From: Streptomyces sp. NBC_00234
GTDB lineage: Bacteria > Actinomycetota > Actinomycetes > Streptomycetales > Streptomycetaceae
NCBI RefSeq assembly: GCF_036195325.1
Contig: NZ_CP108101.1
Location: 3,968,001-4,032,000, forward strand
Direction of reading: 5' to 3'
Length of the DNA stretch: 64,000 nucleotides
Of the stretch, positions 49,432 to 58,859 are shown one piece after another; the first letter of the stretch is position 1, and each line of letters begins with the position of its first letter. The notes under the pieces are model-generated. The model worked only from the letters and a program-made list of their open reading frames with translations, made no database searches and was not told the DNA's origin. The position numbers were made by a program, and so were the translations under genes.

Positions 49432-50022
49432 ATGCCCCGGACGACCCTGCGCAGGCTCAACGGCTTCGACGACACCCCTCCGAAGCTCGCCGACTCGACC
49501 CTGGTCCTCATCGACTACCAGAACACCTACACCACCGGCGTGATGGAACTGGACGGCTGGCAGGCCGCCCTCGACGCCGCCGCCCACCTGCTGGCACGGG
49601 CCCGCCGGGAGGGCGCGAAGGTCATCCACGTCATCAACGACGGTGGCGAAGGCACCCCGTACGACATCCGGGCCGAGATCGGCCGGATCCACCCGAGCGT
49701 CGCCCCGGCCGACGGCGAGCCCGTCGTCGTCAAGCAGGCCCCGAACGCCTTCGTCGGCACCGACCTGGACCGACACGTCGACGCCGCGGGCAGGAACGAC
49801 CTGGTCATCGCCGGGTTCATGACGCACATGTGCGTGGCGTTCACCGCCCAGGGCGCCTTCCTGCGGGGCAACCGGCCCACCGTCGTGGCCGACGCCAGTG
49901 CCACCCGCGCACTGCCGGTCCTCGGCACCGAACTGGACGCCCGCCAGGTCCACTCCGGCGCCCTCGCCACCATCGCCGATCTCTACGGGGTCGTCGTGCC
50001 GTCGCAGAAGGAGATCGGCTGA
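49432..50022 (+). CDS. Isochorismatase-family cysteine hydrolase
   Basis: This is a 196-residue cytoplasmic hydrolase with the Asp-Lys-Cys triad: STLVLIDYQNTYTTG (Asp), EPVVVKQAPNAF (Lys) and IAGFMTHMCVAFTAQGAF (Cys). The preceding cis-peptide region is normal for the family. Members split isochorismate, nicotinamide, carbamoyl- or oxamate-type amides; the specific one is unknown. The divergent GlxA-type regulator is a probable controller and suggests an amide or nitrogen-compound substrate. Confidence 0.92.
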   Translation: MPRTTLRRLNGFDDTPPKLADSTLVLIDYQNTYTTGVMELDGWQAALDAAAHLLARARREGAKVIHVINDGGEGTPYDIRAEIGRIHPSVAPADGEPVVVKQAPNAFVGTDLDRHVDAAGRNDLVIAGFMTHMCVAFTAQGAFLRGNRPTVVADASATRALPVLGTELDARQVHSGALATIADLYGVVVPSQKEIG

Positions 50023-50123
50023 CGAAGGGTCCCGACTGCCGCACGGGGCATGGTCGTTGCCCGGCCGGGTACGCGATCCGTACACCGGCCCGGATCCTCC
50101 GGGCCATCGAGGAGGCGGAACTC

Positions 50124-50342
50124 ATGGGACTCGGAGGGTGCATCATCCTCATCGGCGCCGGGGCGGTACTCGCCTTCGCCACCGACTGGAAAATGGACAC
50201 CGTCAACGTCAGCCTGGTCGGCTGGATCATGATGATCGTCGGCCTCATCGGGGTCTTCGCCTACGCGAGCATCGCGCGCCGCCGCCGCATGGTCGTACCC
50301 CCCACCACCGTCGTCTCGGAGGACGAGCGCCGCTACCCGTGA
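50124..50342 (+). CDS. Small membrane protein, DUF6458-like
   Basis: This 72-residue protein has two helices (MGLGGCIILIGAGAVLAFATDW and VSLVGWIMMIVGLIGVFAYAS) and a basic tail (ARRRRMVVPP), the layout of short streptomycete proteins of this group. GAGGAGG lies upstream of ATG 50124. The function is unknown. Confidence 0.82.
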   Translation: MGLGGCIILIGAGAVLAFATDWKMDTVNVSLVGWIMMIVGLIGVFAYASIARRRRMVVPPTTVVSEDERRYP

Positions 50343-50466
50343 CCGGGTGCGGGACGGGCGGTCACGCCCGGGACGACCTGGCATCCGGGCACGGCGGACC
50401 CCGATATTCTTAGGGGTACGCGTGCCCTGGTCACCGGGTGCGTCCGTCCCGCAAGGAGAGGCACTC

Positions 50467-53244
50467 GTGGAGTTCCGGCTGCTCGGCACCGTCTCCGTCG
50501 ACACCCTCTCCGGCCCCCTCCCGCTCGGGCCCGCCAAACGCCGCAGCCTGCTCGCAGCCCTGCTCCTGCGCGCCAACACCCCGGTGTCCATAGCCCAGCT
50601 GACGGACGCCCTGTGGGACGACGAACCGCCGCTGCACGCCCGCACCGTCATCCAGGGACACGTGTCCCGGCTGCGCGCCCTCCTGATCGGGGCCGACGCC
50701 GAGGCGTACGAGGTGGAGCTGACCACACTCGGCGACGCCTACCTGCTGCGGGTGCCGGAGTCCCTGCTCGACTCGCAGCGGTTCGAGGAACTGCTCATGC
50801 TGGCGCGGGAACAGCGCAGCGCCACCGACACCGTGCTGATGCTCAAGGAGGCGCTGGCACTGTGGCAGGGCCCCCCGCTCACCGGCGTGTTCGCCGGACC
50901 TCCGCTCCAGGCCGCCGCTCACTCGCTGGAGGAGTCACGGCTGGCCACCGTCGAGCAACTGGCCGGCGCGTACGCCCGGCTGGGGGAGCACAACCGGGCC
51001 GCCGCGGTGCTCCGGGCCGAGGCCGTCGCCCACCCCATGCGGGAGTCGCTGGCGGCGGCACTGATGACGGCCCTGTACCGGTCGGGCCGCCAGTCGGAGG
51101 CCCTGGACTGGTTCCACCGCACCCGGCGGCTGCTCGCCGACGAACTCGGCGTCGACCCCGGGCGGGAACTCGCCGACGCGTACGCCCTGATCCTGCGGGG
51201 CGACCCCGGGACCGGCCAGCAGCCCGACGAAGGCCCCGGCACGGCACCGGTGGCCCTCACCGTCGACGTGCCGGCCCCCCTCGCCCCCGCACGCGCCCTC
51301 GCCCCGCCGCACACCGGCGTCGACCCCCACGCCGCCGACCTGCTGCCCCGCGCACCCCGCGGCTTCCACGGACGCCTGCCCGAACTGGCCTCGCTCTCCC
51401 GGGCCGCGGCGGGCGAAGCCCCCATCTGCCTGGTCACCGGCCCGACGGGCGTGGGCAAGACCGCACTCGCCCTCCAGTGGGCGCACCGCAACGTGGCCGC
51501 CTTCCCGGACGGACGGCTCTTCGCCGACCTGCGCGGATTCAGCGACACCGGGGACCCCTCACCCCTGGAGATCCTGCGCGAGTTCCTGCTCGCACTCGGC
51601 GTCGCACCGCGCCGGGTTCCCGAAACCGTCCAGGCCGCCGCCGCACTCTTCCGGTCCATGACCGCCCGGCGCAGCCTGCTCGTCGTACTCGACAACGCCC
51701 GCGACTCCGCCCAGCTCAGGCCACTGCTGCCCGGCGGCACCGACTGCGTCACCGTCGTCACCAGTCGCCACCGGCTCGAAGGCATCATCGCCTCGGACGC
51801 CGCCCGGCCCGTCGCGCTCGACACCCTCGGCCCCCAGGACGGTGTGGCCCTGCTGGCCGGCGTACTCGGCGAGGAACGGGTACTCGCCGAACCGGTGGCC
51901 GCCCGCCGCCTCGCCGAGCTGTGCGGCGGCCTCCCCCTCGCCCTGCGGGTGACCGCGGCCCGCCTCGCGGGCCGCCCGCAGCGCACCCTCGCCGGCACGG
52001 CCGCGGAACTGGCCGACGAGCAGCACCGGCTGACCTACCTCGAAGGGGAGGACACCGGCGTCTCCGCCGCACTGCGGCTGACCGTCCATCAACTGCCGCC
52101 CGAAGCCGTCCACCAGTTCGCCCGCCTCGGCCACCACCCCGGCGGCCACTTCGACCCGTACACCGCCGCCGCACTCGCCGGCAGCGACCCGGTCACCGCG
52201 ACGACCGCGCTGGAACGCCTCGCCGCCGCCCACCTCGTCACCGAGACGGCTCCCGGCCACTGGATCCTCCACGACCTCGTACGCCTGTACGCCCGCGGCC
52301 TGGACCCGGAATCGGCGCACGAAGCCCTCGTCCGGGTCCTCGACCACTACATCGCCACCGCGCTCGCCGCCGCCGACACGGCCGAACCCGGCGGCGAGTC
52401 CTGCTTCGTCCTGCCGGACGGCTTCCACCGGCCCACCGCCGTACGGGACTTCACCGACCGGGCCGAGGCGATGCACTGGCTGGCCACCGAGCGCGAGAAC
52501 CTGACCCTGGCGACCGCCGCGGCCCGCACCGCCGGACTCGACGACCGGTCCTGGCGGATCACCCTGCTCCAGTGGCCCCAAGTGGTCTGGCGGGTACGGG
52601 ACAACTGGACCCCGATGCTGGAGACGGCCCTCGACGCCGCACGCGCCCTGGGCGATCCGTACGCCGAGTCACGGGTGACCACGCTGCTGGGCTGGGTCCT
52701 GACCGAGGAGGGCCGCACCGCCGAGGCCCTCGCCCTCCTGGAACGCTCCCCGGACCTCGCCCGGCGGGCCGGCGACCCGCTCGGCGAGGCGACCGCACTG
52801 ATCAACCTGGCCATCGTCCAGGCCGAACAGGGCGCACTCGACGAGGCGTTGGAGGGCTGCGAGCGTGCCATCGAGCTCGCCCGCGCCGAGCAGGACGCCC
52901 ACACCAAGATGCTCGCCCTGCAACACCTCGCCCGGATGCAGCTCGCCGCCGACCGGCCGCAGGAGGCCCTCGACGCCGCCCGCACCGCCCTCGACCTCGG
53001 CCCCGAACACGAGGAGGCGGCCCGCCGGGTGCTGCTCACGACCGTGTGCGGCGAGGCGCATCTGGCGCTGGGCGCGAAGAGCGACGGCATCCGGCTGCTG
53101 GACCGGGCCGCCCGGGAGGCCGAGGACACCGGATTCAGCGAGGGCGCGGTACGGGCCCTCGGCGCGCTGTGGCAGGTCACCGCCGACCCGGACCACGGCA
53201 GGCGGTACGAGCAGGCGGTACGCCGGCTCTCCGACGACGGGTGA
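50467..53244 (+). CDS. AfsR-like SARP regulator (BTAD, NB-ARC, TPR)
   Basis: This is a 925-residue regulator. An OmpR-type winged helix (PLGPAKRRSLLAALLLRAN, TVIQGHVSRLRALL, about residues 1-90) and a bacterial transcriptional activation domain (to about 245) are followed by an NB-ARC ATPase: Walker A GPTGVGKTAL at 325-334 and kinase-2 SLLVVLDNARD. Then come a helical domain and, from about residue 700, TPR-like helices (EALDEALEGCERAIELA). GTG 50467 follows AAGGAGAG. Such proteins activate secondary metabolite or differentiation genes. No biosynthetic cluster is adjacent, so it is orphan here. No TTA codon was noticed. Confidence 0.93.
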   Translation: MEFRLLGTVSVDTLSGPLPLGPAKRRSLLAALLLRANTPVSIAQLTDALWDDEPPLHARTVIQGHVSRLRALLIGADAEAYEVELTTLGDAYLLRVPESLLDSQRFEELLMLAREQRSATDTVLMLKEALALWQGPPLTGVFAGPPLQAAAHSLEESRLATVEQLAGAYARLGEHNRAAAVLRAEAVAHPMRESLAAALMTALYRSGRQSEALDWFHRTRRLLADELGVDPGRELADAYALILRGDPGTGQQPDEGPGTAPVALTVDVPAPLAPARALAPPHTGVDPHAADLLPRAPRGFHGRLPELASLSRAAAGEAPICLVTGPTGVGKTALALQWAHRNVAAFPDGRLFADLRGFSDTGDPSPLEILREFLLALGVAPRRVPETVQAAAALFRSMTARRSLLVVLDNARDSAQLRPLLPGGTDCVTVVTSRHRLEGIIASDAARPVALDTLGPQDGVALLAGVLGEERVLAEPVAARRLAELCGGLPLALRVTAARLAGRPQRTLAGTAAELADEQHRLTYLEGEDTGVSAALRLTVHQLPPEAVHQFARLGHHPGGHFDPYTAAALAGSDPVTATTALERLAAAHLVTETAPGHWILHDLVRLYARGLDPESAHEALVRVLDHYIATALAAADTAEPGGESCFVLPDGFHRPTAVRDFTDRAEAMHWLATERENLTLATAAARTAGLDDRSWRITLLQWPQVVWRVRDNWTPMLETALDAARALGDPYAESRVTTLLGWVLTEEGRTAEALALLERSPDLARRAGDPLGEATALINLAIVQAEQGALDEALEGCERAIELARAEQDAHTKMLALQHLARMQLAADRPQEALDAARTALDLGPEHEEAARRVLLTTVCGEAHLALGAKSDGIRLLDRAAREAEDTGFSEGAVRALGALWQVTADPDHGRRYEQAVRRLSDDG

Positions 53245-53493
53245 TCCACCCTCTCCCGGACCGCGGGCGCGCGGAGCGCACCGGCGGACAGCGGCAGACG
53301 TCGGCGGGACGTTAGCGGCACAACAGCGAAACGTCACCGCCGGGCGGCAGACTCATGAATGTCAGCAGGTCAGGGGCGTTGCACCCGCAGCACGCGGAGC
53401 CGCTCCGGGCCCTGGCTCCACTCAGCCGCAGGACCGTCGGGCCGGATCACCGGACACGCCGGACTCCACACCACCCGCCCCGGGGGAACTCTC

Positions 53494-54174
53494 ATGCGTA
53501 CGTCCCGTCACCGCTCCGCCCTGCTCGCCGCCGCGACCACGGCCGCGCTCGCCCTCGCCCTCACCGCCTGCGGTGGGGAGGGCACCGGCACGCAGTCCGC
53601 AGGCCCGGCGGACAACAGCTCCGCACCGGCCGCCGCGGGCTCCTCGCAGGACGCCGGCGCCACCAAGGACACCTCGAAGGACACCACCGCGGCCAAGACC
53701 ACGGGCAACGGCTCCGGCACCGCGGACAGCACCGGCGGCGATGCCGCCGCGTCCGCGCCGGCCTGCACCACCGAGGACGTCGCCATCAGCGCCGCCCGCC
53801 AGGACGGCCCGCCCTACACGCACCTCGTCCTGACCGCGAAGAACACCTCCGGCCACAGCTGCACGATCAAGGGCTTCCCGAAGATCCAGTTCCTGGAGAG
53901 CCACAAGGAGGACGTGCCCGCCGTCGCCAAGAGCAAGCCGGCCGCCCCCGTCGTGCTGGAGGCCGGCGCCCCGGCCTACGCCCTGGTGAAGCTGTCCGAC
54001 GGCGGCACCGACGAGGAGAACGAGCCGGTGTCGGCCTTCGCCCTCTGGCTGGAGGGCGGCGACGGCATGGCCACCGTGAACGCGCCCGGCGAGGGCGGCA
54101 TCGCCGTCGACCCGGCCGTCTGGGCGACCGGCTACTGGACCCACGAACTCCGCAACGGCGCCGACGAGTTCTGA
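53494..54174 (+). CDS. DUF4232-like lipoprotein
   Basis: This is a 226-residue exported protein. The signal LLAAATTAALALALTAC ends in a lipobox Cys near residue 26. A Ser/Thr/Ala/Gly/Asp-rich linker of about 65 residues follows, then a beta-sandwich domain: ACTTEDVAISAARQDGPPYTHLVLTAKNTSGHSCTIKGFPKIQFLES. C-T-x-D...N-x-S...C-x-L-x-G-x-P is the DUF4232 signature. The C-terminus is normal for the family. Its role is unknown; these lipoproteins sit outside the membrane. Confidence 0.88.
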   Translation: MRTSRHRSALLAAATTAALALALTACGGEGTGTQSAGPADNSSAPAAAGSSQDAGATKDTSKDTTAAKTTGNGSGTADSTGGDAAASAPACTTEDVAISAARQDGPPYTHLVLTAKNTSGHSCTIKGFPKIQFLESHKEDVPAVAKSKPAAPVVLEAGAPAYALVKLSDGGTDEENEPVSAFALWLEGGDGMATVNAPGEGGIAVDPAVWATGYWTHELRNGADEF

Positions 54175-54247
54175 GCGCCGGCTCCCCGAGCGGAGCGCGG
54201 GCGCCCGCCACCCCGAACGGGGCGCGGACCGGCCCCCTGAACGGCCC

Positions 54248-54286
54248 GCGGGCCCGGTCCGGTGGAATCCACCGCACCGGGCCCGC
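54248..54286 (+). terminator. Terminator after the DUF4232 lipoprotein
   Basis: This is an 11-bp outer stem GCGGGCCCGGT and an inner 6-bp stem CGGTGG with an AAT loop, 73 nt after the stop. Confidence 0.7.
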
Positions 54287-54391
54287 CCGCGCACCCGGGC
54301 ACACCGCCGTCACGCGGCCACCCGGCCCCCGTACCCACACCGCCACCGCGACCGGCCCTCGCCGGTCGCGGCGGACGGCAGTCCGACGACA

Positions 54392-54446
54392 GGGCCTGAG
54401 GTTTCGTTCGGATCCGCGAGCCCGGCGTGATCCGAACGAGAGGCCC
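54392..54446. repeat. Composite inverted repeat with TCGTTCGGATC arms
   Basis: TCGTTCGGATC (54404-54414) and its exact complement (54429-54439) have outer arms GGGCCT and AGGCCC. It lies 15 nt beyond the stop of the leftward FlgD-like gene and is probably its terminator. Confidence 0.55.
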
Positions 54447-54460
54447 CAGGACGACAGGCC

Positions 54461-56806
54461 CTAGCGGCCCGCGTCCGTCACCGTGAACGTGCCCGTCCGG
54501 ACCAGCGCGGCACCCGTGCCGTCCTCCGGCGGGGCGGTGAGCGTCCAGGAGTACGTACCCGTCGCGGCCTCGGAACCGTCCGCGCCCCTGCCGTCCCAGG
54601 CGGCGGAGAGCGCCGCACCCGTCGCGGTCGCGTCCAACGTGCGGATCACCTTGTTGTTGCGCTTGACGACCACCGTGGCCCCGGCCGCCGGCTTCGAGAG
54701 CTGCCACGCGGCTGCCCAGTCCGCCGCCCCCCGGACGTACGAGGTGTCCGCCCCGGCGCCGGTCGCCGTCAGCGGCTGCGTGGGCACCCCGCTCTCCACC
54801 GCGCGGACCGTACCCGCCGCGTCGAGCCAGGCGACGCCGCCGCCGAACTTGTCGACGTCGTAGCTCTTCCACGTCGAGACGGCGGGCAGGTCACCGAGCA
54901 CCCGGGGCGTTCCGGCCGCACCGGTGTGGAAGTCCGTGAGCCGCAGTTGCCCCGCCGCCCCGTCGTGGCCGGCCACGAAACCGTCGCCGAGCATTCCGCG
55001 CTCCGGCAGTTCGATGTTCCTGCCGGTCTCCAGGTCGTACACACCGAAGTCGTACGCGTCCGGGGAGGAACCGCCGGACGGCATGCAGTCCCAGTACACC
55101 CAGCGGCCGACGGCCTGGAGGTCCTGGATCTGGCAGGCGGCGTCGACGGAGTAGGACGTGACCTGCGAGGTCACCAGGTCACGTGACTCGATCCGCCCCC
55201 AGGTCCCGTCCGTGGTCCAGAGCTGCCCGCCCCAGACGGCCGCGGCCGAGGTGTTCACCTCCTGGATCACCGCGCCGCCACCGGGCGCCGCCAGGTCGAC
55301 GACCGACCGCTCGTTGCCGCCGCCGACCACCGCGTACCGGCCCGCGACATCGCGCAGCAGCCGGCCCGAGGTCTCCGGAGTCGTGCGGTCGAAGAGCACC
55401 GTCTCGGTGCGTTCGCCGGAGGCCGTCGCCCGCACCAGCAGGTCCCGCTGCGTCGCCGCGTCGTGCCGGACGTGGACGACCGCGCCGTCACCGGCCCCGA
55501 GCGGCTGACCGTAGGTGTCCCCGTAGGGAGCGGTCGTGACCTGGGCCCGTGGGCCCGCGGCGGGCGTCCCGGTCAGAGTGACCTTCCGGGTCACGTACGC
55601 CGGCCGCGGCGCGCTGTCCGCCTCCTTGGTCACCAACTGACCGCCCGCCAGCGCCACTCCGCGCACCTCGGCCGACCGGGACGGCACCTCGTCGAGCGTA
55701 CGGAGGGACAGGGTGCCGTCCGCCGCGACCTCGACGCGGCGGACCGCCCAGTCACCGGCGTCCGCGCCGCCGACCGCGATCGCGCCGCCGCCCGGGATCT
55801 GCTGGAGGCCGGACTGCGCCGCGTCCAGCAGGGTGCGGGCCGGTCCGCCGTCGAACGGGGTGGCCCTCAGGGGCCCGCCCCTCTTCAGCGGCGGGTTCTG
55901 CTCGGTGGGCTCCTCCGGCCGGTACGAGGTCAGCAGCCACTCGCCCGCCAACCCGATGACGGGCGCGCCTTCCTCGGACTCCGGTACGGTCACGGCCGTC
56001 TGCGCCCCGGTGGGGTCGTCGCGGCGGACCACACGGGCCTGGCCCGTGCCCTCCTGGTACCAGGCGAGGTGGGTGGGCGAGAGGACGGCCTGCAGGGGCT
56101 TCGAGTCGTCACGGGCGCTCGTGGGGACGGCCGTGACCGCACCGGTGGTGAGGTCGAGGAGGCCGAGCGTGTGGGTGCGGGTGAACTTCAGCAGGACCGA
56201 CCGGCCGTCCCCGGCCAGCACCGGGGACGCGGCGAAGGCCAGCCCCTCCGGCGGGTCGACGGCGGTGTCCGTGGTCACGCCGTCCTGGTCCTGGAGGAGG
56301 TGCACCTTGTCGATCTGCCACACCTCGTTGTACGAGGTCGTGAGCACGGTCCTGCCGAACGAGGCGACGACCGTCTGCCCGTCCGGCACGGTGAGATCAC
56401 CGGTCTCGCCGGTGGCGGGGTCGAGGAGCCGCACGGTGTCGTACGAGCCCGAGTCCACCGGGAGGATGTCGGTGCCCGCCCCGTAGTAGCCCTGCTGGCC
56501 GGGGAGTGTTCCGGTGAAGCCCTCCACGGTCCGCTCGGTGCCGTCGTAACTCCGCCACCGGTACGGGGCGGTGGAGCCGTCCTCCGTCGCCCGGCGGTGC
56601 AGGTAGCCGGTGTCCCCGGCCGCGTACAGGGTGTCCTGGACCGGTGTGTAGCGGTCCGGCGCGGTGATGGTGAGTCCGCCGGAGTCGGCGCGGGCCTCGG
56701 TGGCGAGGAGCGGCACCGCCCCGGTGGCGAGCGCGAGCGCGGCGACGGCGGCCACACCGCCGCGGCTGAAGGTGAAGTGAGAAGCAACCAGATGACGACT
56801 CGTCAC
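54461..56806 (-). CDS. Secreted beta-propeller-like protein with FlgD Ig-like C-terminus
   Basis: This is a 781-residue exported protein. The signal peptide spans about residues 14-40 (RGGVAAVAALALATGAVPLLATEARA). The body (about 40-680) has many short repeats with Asp/Gly turns such as VRLLDPATGETGDLTVPDG and LGLLDLTTGAVTAVPT, as in WD40/NHL-like propellers. The last 90 residues end KVIRTLDATATGAALSAAWDGRGADGSEAATGTYSWTLTA, the FlgD Ig-like domain found at the C-terminus of secreted proteins. GTG 56806 follows GGGAGA. The function is unknown; it probably resides in the wall or medium. Confidence 0.85.
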   Translation of the reverse strand: MTSRHLVASHFTFSRGGVAAVAALALATGAVPLLATEARADSGGLTITAPDRYTPVQDTLYAAGDTGYLHRRATEDGSTAPYRWRSYDGTERTVEGFTGTLPGQQGYYGAGTDILPVDSGSYDTVRLLDPATGETGDLTVPDGQTVVASFGRTVLTTSYNEVWQIDKVHLLQDQDGVTTDTAVDPPEGLAFAASPVLAGDGRSVLLKFTRTHTLGLLDLTTGAVTAVPTSARDDSKPLQAVLSPTHLAWYQEGTGQARVVRRDDPTGAQTAVTVPESEEGAPVIGLAGEWLLTSYRPEEPTEQNPPLKRGGPLRATPFDGGPARTLLDAAQSGLQQIPGGGAIAVGGADAGDWAVRRVEVAADGTLSLRTLDEVPSRSAEVRGVALAGGQLVTKEADSAPRPAYVTRKVTLTGTPAAGPRAQVTTAPYGDTYGQPLGAGDGAVVHVRHDAATQRDLLVRATASGERTETVLFDRTTPETSGRLLRDVAGRYAVVGGGNERSVVDLAAPGGGAVIQEVNTSAAAVWGGQLWTTDGTWGRIESRDLVTSQVTSYSVDAACQIQDLQAVGRWVYWDCMPSGGSSPDAYDFGVYDLETGRNIELPERGMLGDGFVAGHDGAAGQLRLTDFHTGAAGTPRVLGDLPAVSTWKSYDVDKFGGGVAWLDAAGTVRAVESGVPTQPLTATGAGADTSYVRGAADWAAAWQLSKPAAGATVVVKRNNKVIRTLDATATGAALSAAWDGRGADGSEAATGTYSWTLTAPPEDGTGAALVRTGTFTVTDAGR

Positions 56807-56914
56807 ACATTCTCCCAGAAAGGCATGGTGAAGGAGGGCGTTCCGAGCCCCTCCTCGAACAAGCGTCCGAGATATAACACGCCACGGGAGAGCCGTACCA
56901 GCCACATGACAAAT

Positions 56915-56955
56915 GCCCCAGAGCGGATCCGAAGGGAAGGATTCCGCTCTGGGGC
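56915..56955 (-). terminator. Terminator of the thioredoxin-NHL gene
   Basis: This is a 13-bp stem GCCCCAGAGCGGA with an inner ATCC/GGAT pairing and an 8-nt loop, 29 nt beyond the stop on the minus strand. Confidence 0.8.
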
Positions 56956-56983
56956 AGAGGAGTTGGGCGGGGTACGGGAGAGG

Positions 56984-58795
56984 TCAGGCGTCCATGCCCG
57001 CGAGCACCAGCGGCAGCCGGGACACGCCGTCCGCGGTCACACGGAGGGGCACACCCCAGTCCTGCTGGTGGACGTGACAGGCGGGGTACTCGTTCTCCGG
57101 ATCGTCGTCGCAGGACGCCGCCATCGCCGAGACGTGCAGCACGCCTTCGGTGACCCCGTCGGCCAGGACCAGATCACGGAACAGGTCGGTCCCGGGACCC
57201 GCGCCCTCCGCCAGCAGTTCGGGCGGGGTCGAGGAGACCAGCAGCCGCGTCGAGGGACCGTACCGGGTGTCCAGCTTCTGCCCGGCCGGCGCCTGGAAGA
57301 CGACATCGAGCCGGAGCGCTCCCGGTGCGACCTCGGTGGCCGCCCGCCGGGTCCGGTGGGCCTCGCCCGCGACGCGTACCGCCTCCTCGGGCAGCCGCAG
57401 CCGGGTCAGCCGGTGCCGGGCCGACTCCACGACCACCAGATCGCCCTCGACCAGCACGGCGTCGCTCGGCTCCCGCAGGTCCGTGGCCAGCGTGGTGACC
57501 TCGCCGCTCTCGGGGTCGTACCGGCGCAGCGCGTGGTTGTACGTGTCGCAGACGGCGACCGATCCGTCCGGCAGCGCGGTCACGCCCAGCGGGTGCTGGA
57601 GGAGGGCCTGTTCCGCGGCGCCGTCACGGTGACCGAAGTCGAAGAGCCCCGTGCCGACCGCCGTGCGGACGGAACCGTCCCGCTCGACGTACCGCAGGGC
57701 GGAGGTCTCCGAGTCCGCGACCCACAGCCGCTCCCCGTCGAAGGACGTGGCGAGGCCGGACGGCTGGGCGAACCACGCCTCGGCCGCGGGCCCGTCGACC
57801 AGGCCCTCGTTCGTCGTACCCGCGGCGACCCGCACGGTCAGGGTCTCCGGGTCGTACGTCCACAGCTGGTGCACGCCCGCCATCGCGATCCACAGACGGT
57901 CGCCGAACCAGGCGATGTCCCACGGCGAGGAGAGGTCGACGTCCCGGGCCGGACCGTGACTCGGCGCCCCCTGCCACCACTGGCGGCCGGTCCCGGCGAG
58001 CGTGACCGTCAGCCCCGTCTCCAGGTCGAGGGCCCGGATCGCGTGGTTGACCGTGTCCGCGACGGCGACGCGCCCGTCGGGCAGGACGGCCAGCCCCTGC
58101 GGCTCGCTGAACCTGACCTCGTCCGGCCCGCCGTCCACCAGCCCGCGCTCACCCGAACCGAAGGACCGGCGCACACTCTCGCCGTCCTCGTCCAGCTCGA
58201 CCAGCCGGTGCCGGGTGGTGTCGGAGACCAGGAAGCCACCGCCGGGGAGGGCGAGTGCCTTCCCGGGAAAGCGCAGATGCGTGGCGACCGGCTCCGGAGC
58301 GACATAGGGACCATCGCCCCGCCGCAGCGTGCCCTTCTCCGCGTGTTCGGTCTCCAGCTCCTCGACCAGCTTCTCGATGGCGTGCGCGTGCCCCTCACCC
58401 GCGTGCTGGGCGACGACGTACCCCTCGGGATCGATGACGACGAGCGTCGGCCAGGCCCGCACGGCGTACTGCTTCCAGGTGGCGAGCTCGGGATCGTCCA
58501 GGACCGGGTGATGCACCTCGTACCGCTCGACCGCGTCGACGACGGCCTGGTGCTCCGCCTCGTGCACGAACTTGGGCGAGTGCACACCGATGATGACCAC
58601 CGTGTCGCGGTGCTTCTCCTCCAGCTCGCGCAGCTCGTCGAGGACGTGCAGACAGTTCACACAGCAGAACGTCCAAAAATCCAAGATCACAATGCGCCCT
58701 CGCAGGTCAGCGAGGGTGTACTGCTTATCGCCTGTATTGAGCCAGCCACCCTTGCCGATCAGCTCGGGGGCCCGGACGCGCGCACGTGTAGCCAT
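56984..58795 (-). CDS. NHL-repeat protein with N-terminal thioredoxin-like domain
   Basis: This is a 603-residue cytoplasmic protein. Residues about 1-160 form a TlpA/thioredoxin-like domain: RIVILDFWTFCCVNCLHVLDELRELE, with CxxC as CVNC and an extra Cys in front, then VRAWPTLVVIDPEGYVV containing the cis-Pro. Residues about 185-490 are NHL repeats forming a propeller (LPDGRVAVADTVNHAIRAL, ALPDGSVAVCDTYNHALRRY). The layout matches NHLRC2-type proteins conserved from bacteria to humans. The start is ATG 58795 or ATG 58810; neither has a clear ribosome site. The redox partner is unknown. Confidence 0.9.
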   Translation of the reverse strand: MATRARVRAPELIGKGGWLNTGDKQYTLADLRGRIVILDFWTFCCVNCLHVLDELRELEEKHRDTVVIIGVHSPKFVHEAEHQAVVDAVERYEVHHPVLDDPELATWKQYAVRAWPTLVVIDPEGYVVAQHAGEGHAHAIEKLVEELETEHAEKGTLRRGDGPYVAPEPVATHLRFPGKALALPGGGFLVSDTTRHRLVELDEDGESVRRSFGSGERGLVDGGPDEVRFSEPQGLAVLPDGRVAVADTVNHAIRALDLETGLTVTLAGTGRQWWQGAPSHGPARDVDLSSPWDIAWFGDRLWIAMAGVHQLWTYDPETLTVRVAAGTTNEGLVDGPAAEAWFAQPSGLATSFDGERLWVADSETSALRYVERDGSVRTAVGTGLFDFGHRDGAAEQALLQHPLGVTALPDGSVAVCDTYNHALRRYDPESGEVTTLATDLREPSDAVLVEGDLVVVESARHRLTRLRLPEEAVRVAGEAHRTRRAATEVAPGALRLDVVFQAPAGQKLDTRYGPSTRLLVSSTPPELLAEGAGPGTDLFRDLVLADGVTEGVLHVSAMAASCDDDPENEYPACHVHQQDWGVPLRVTADGVSRLPLVLAGMDA

Positions 58796-58859
58796 ACCGA
58801 CAGTCAACATCACCTCGGCCTGCGCGCATTCCGGAGGGGGCTCGGGGACCCTGTCAGCC

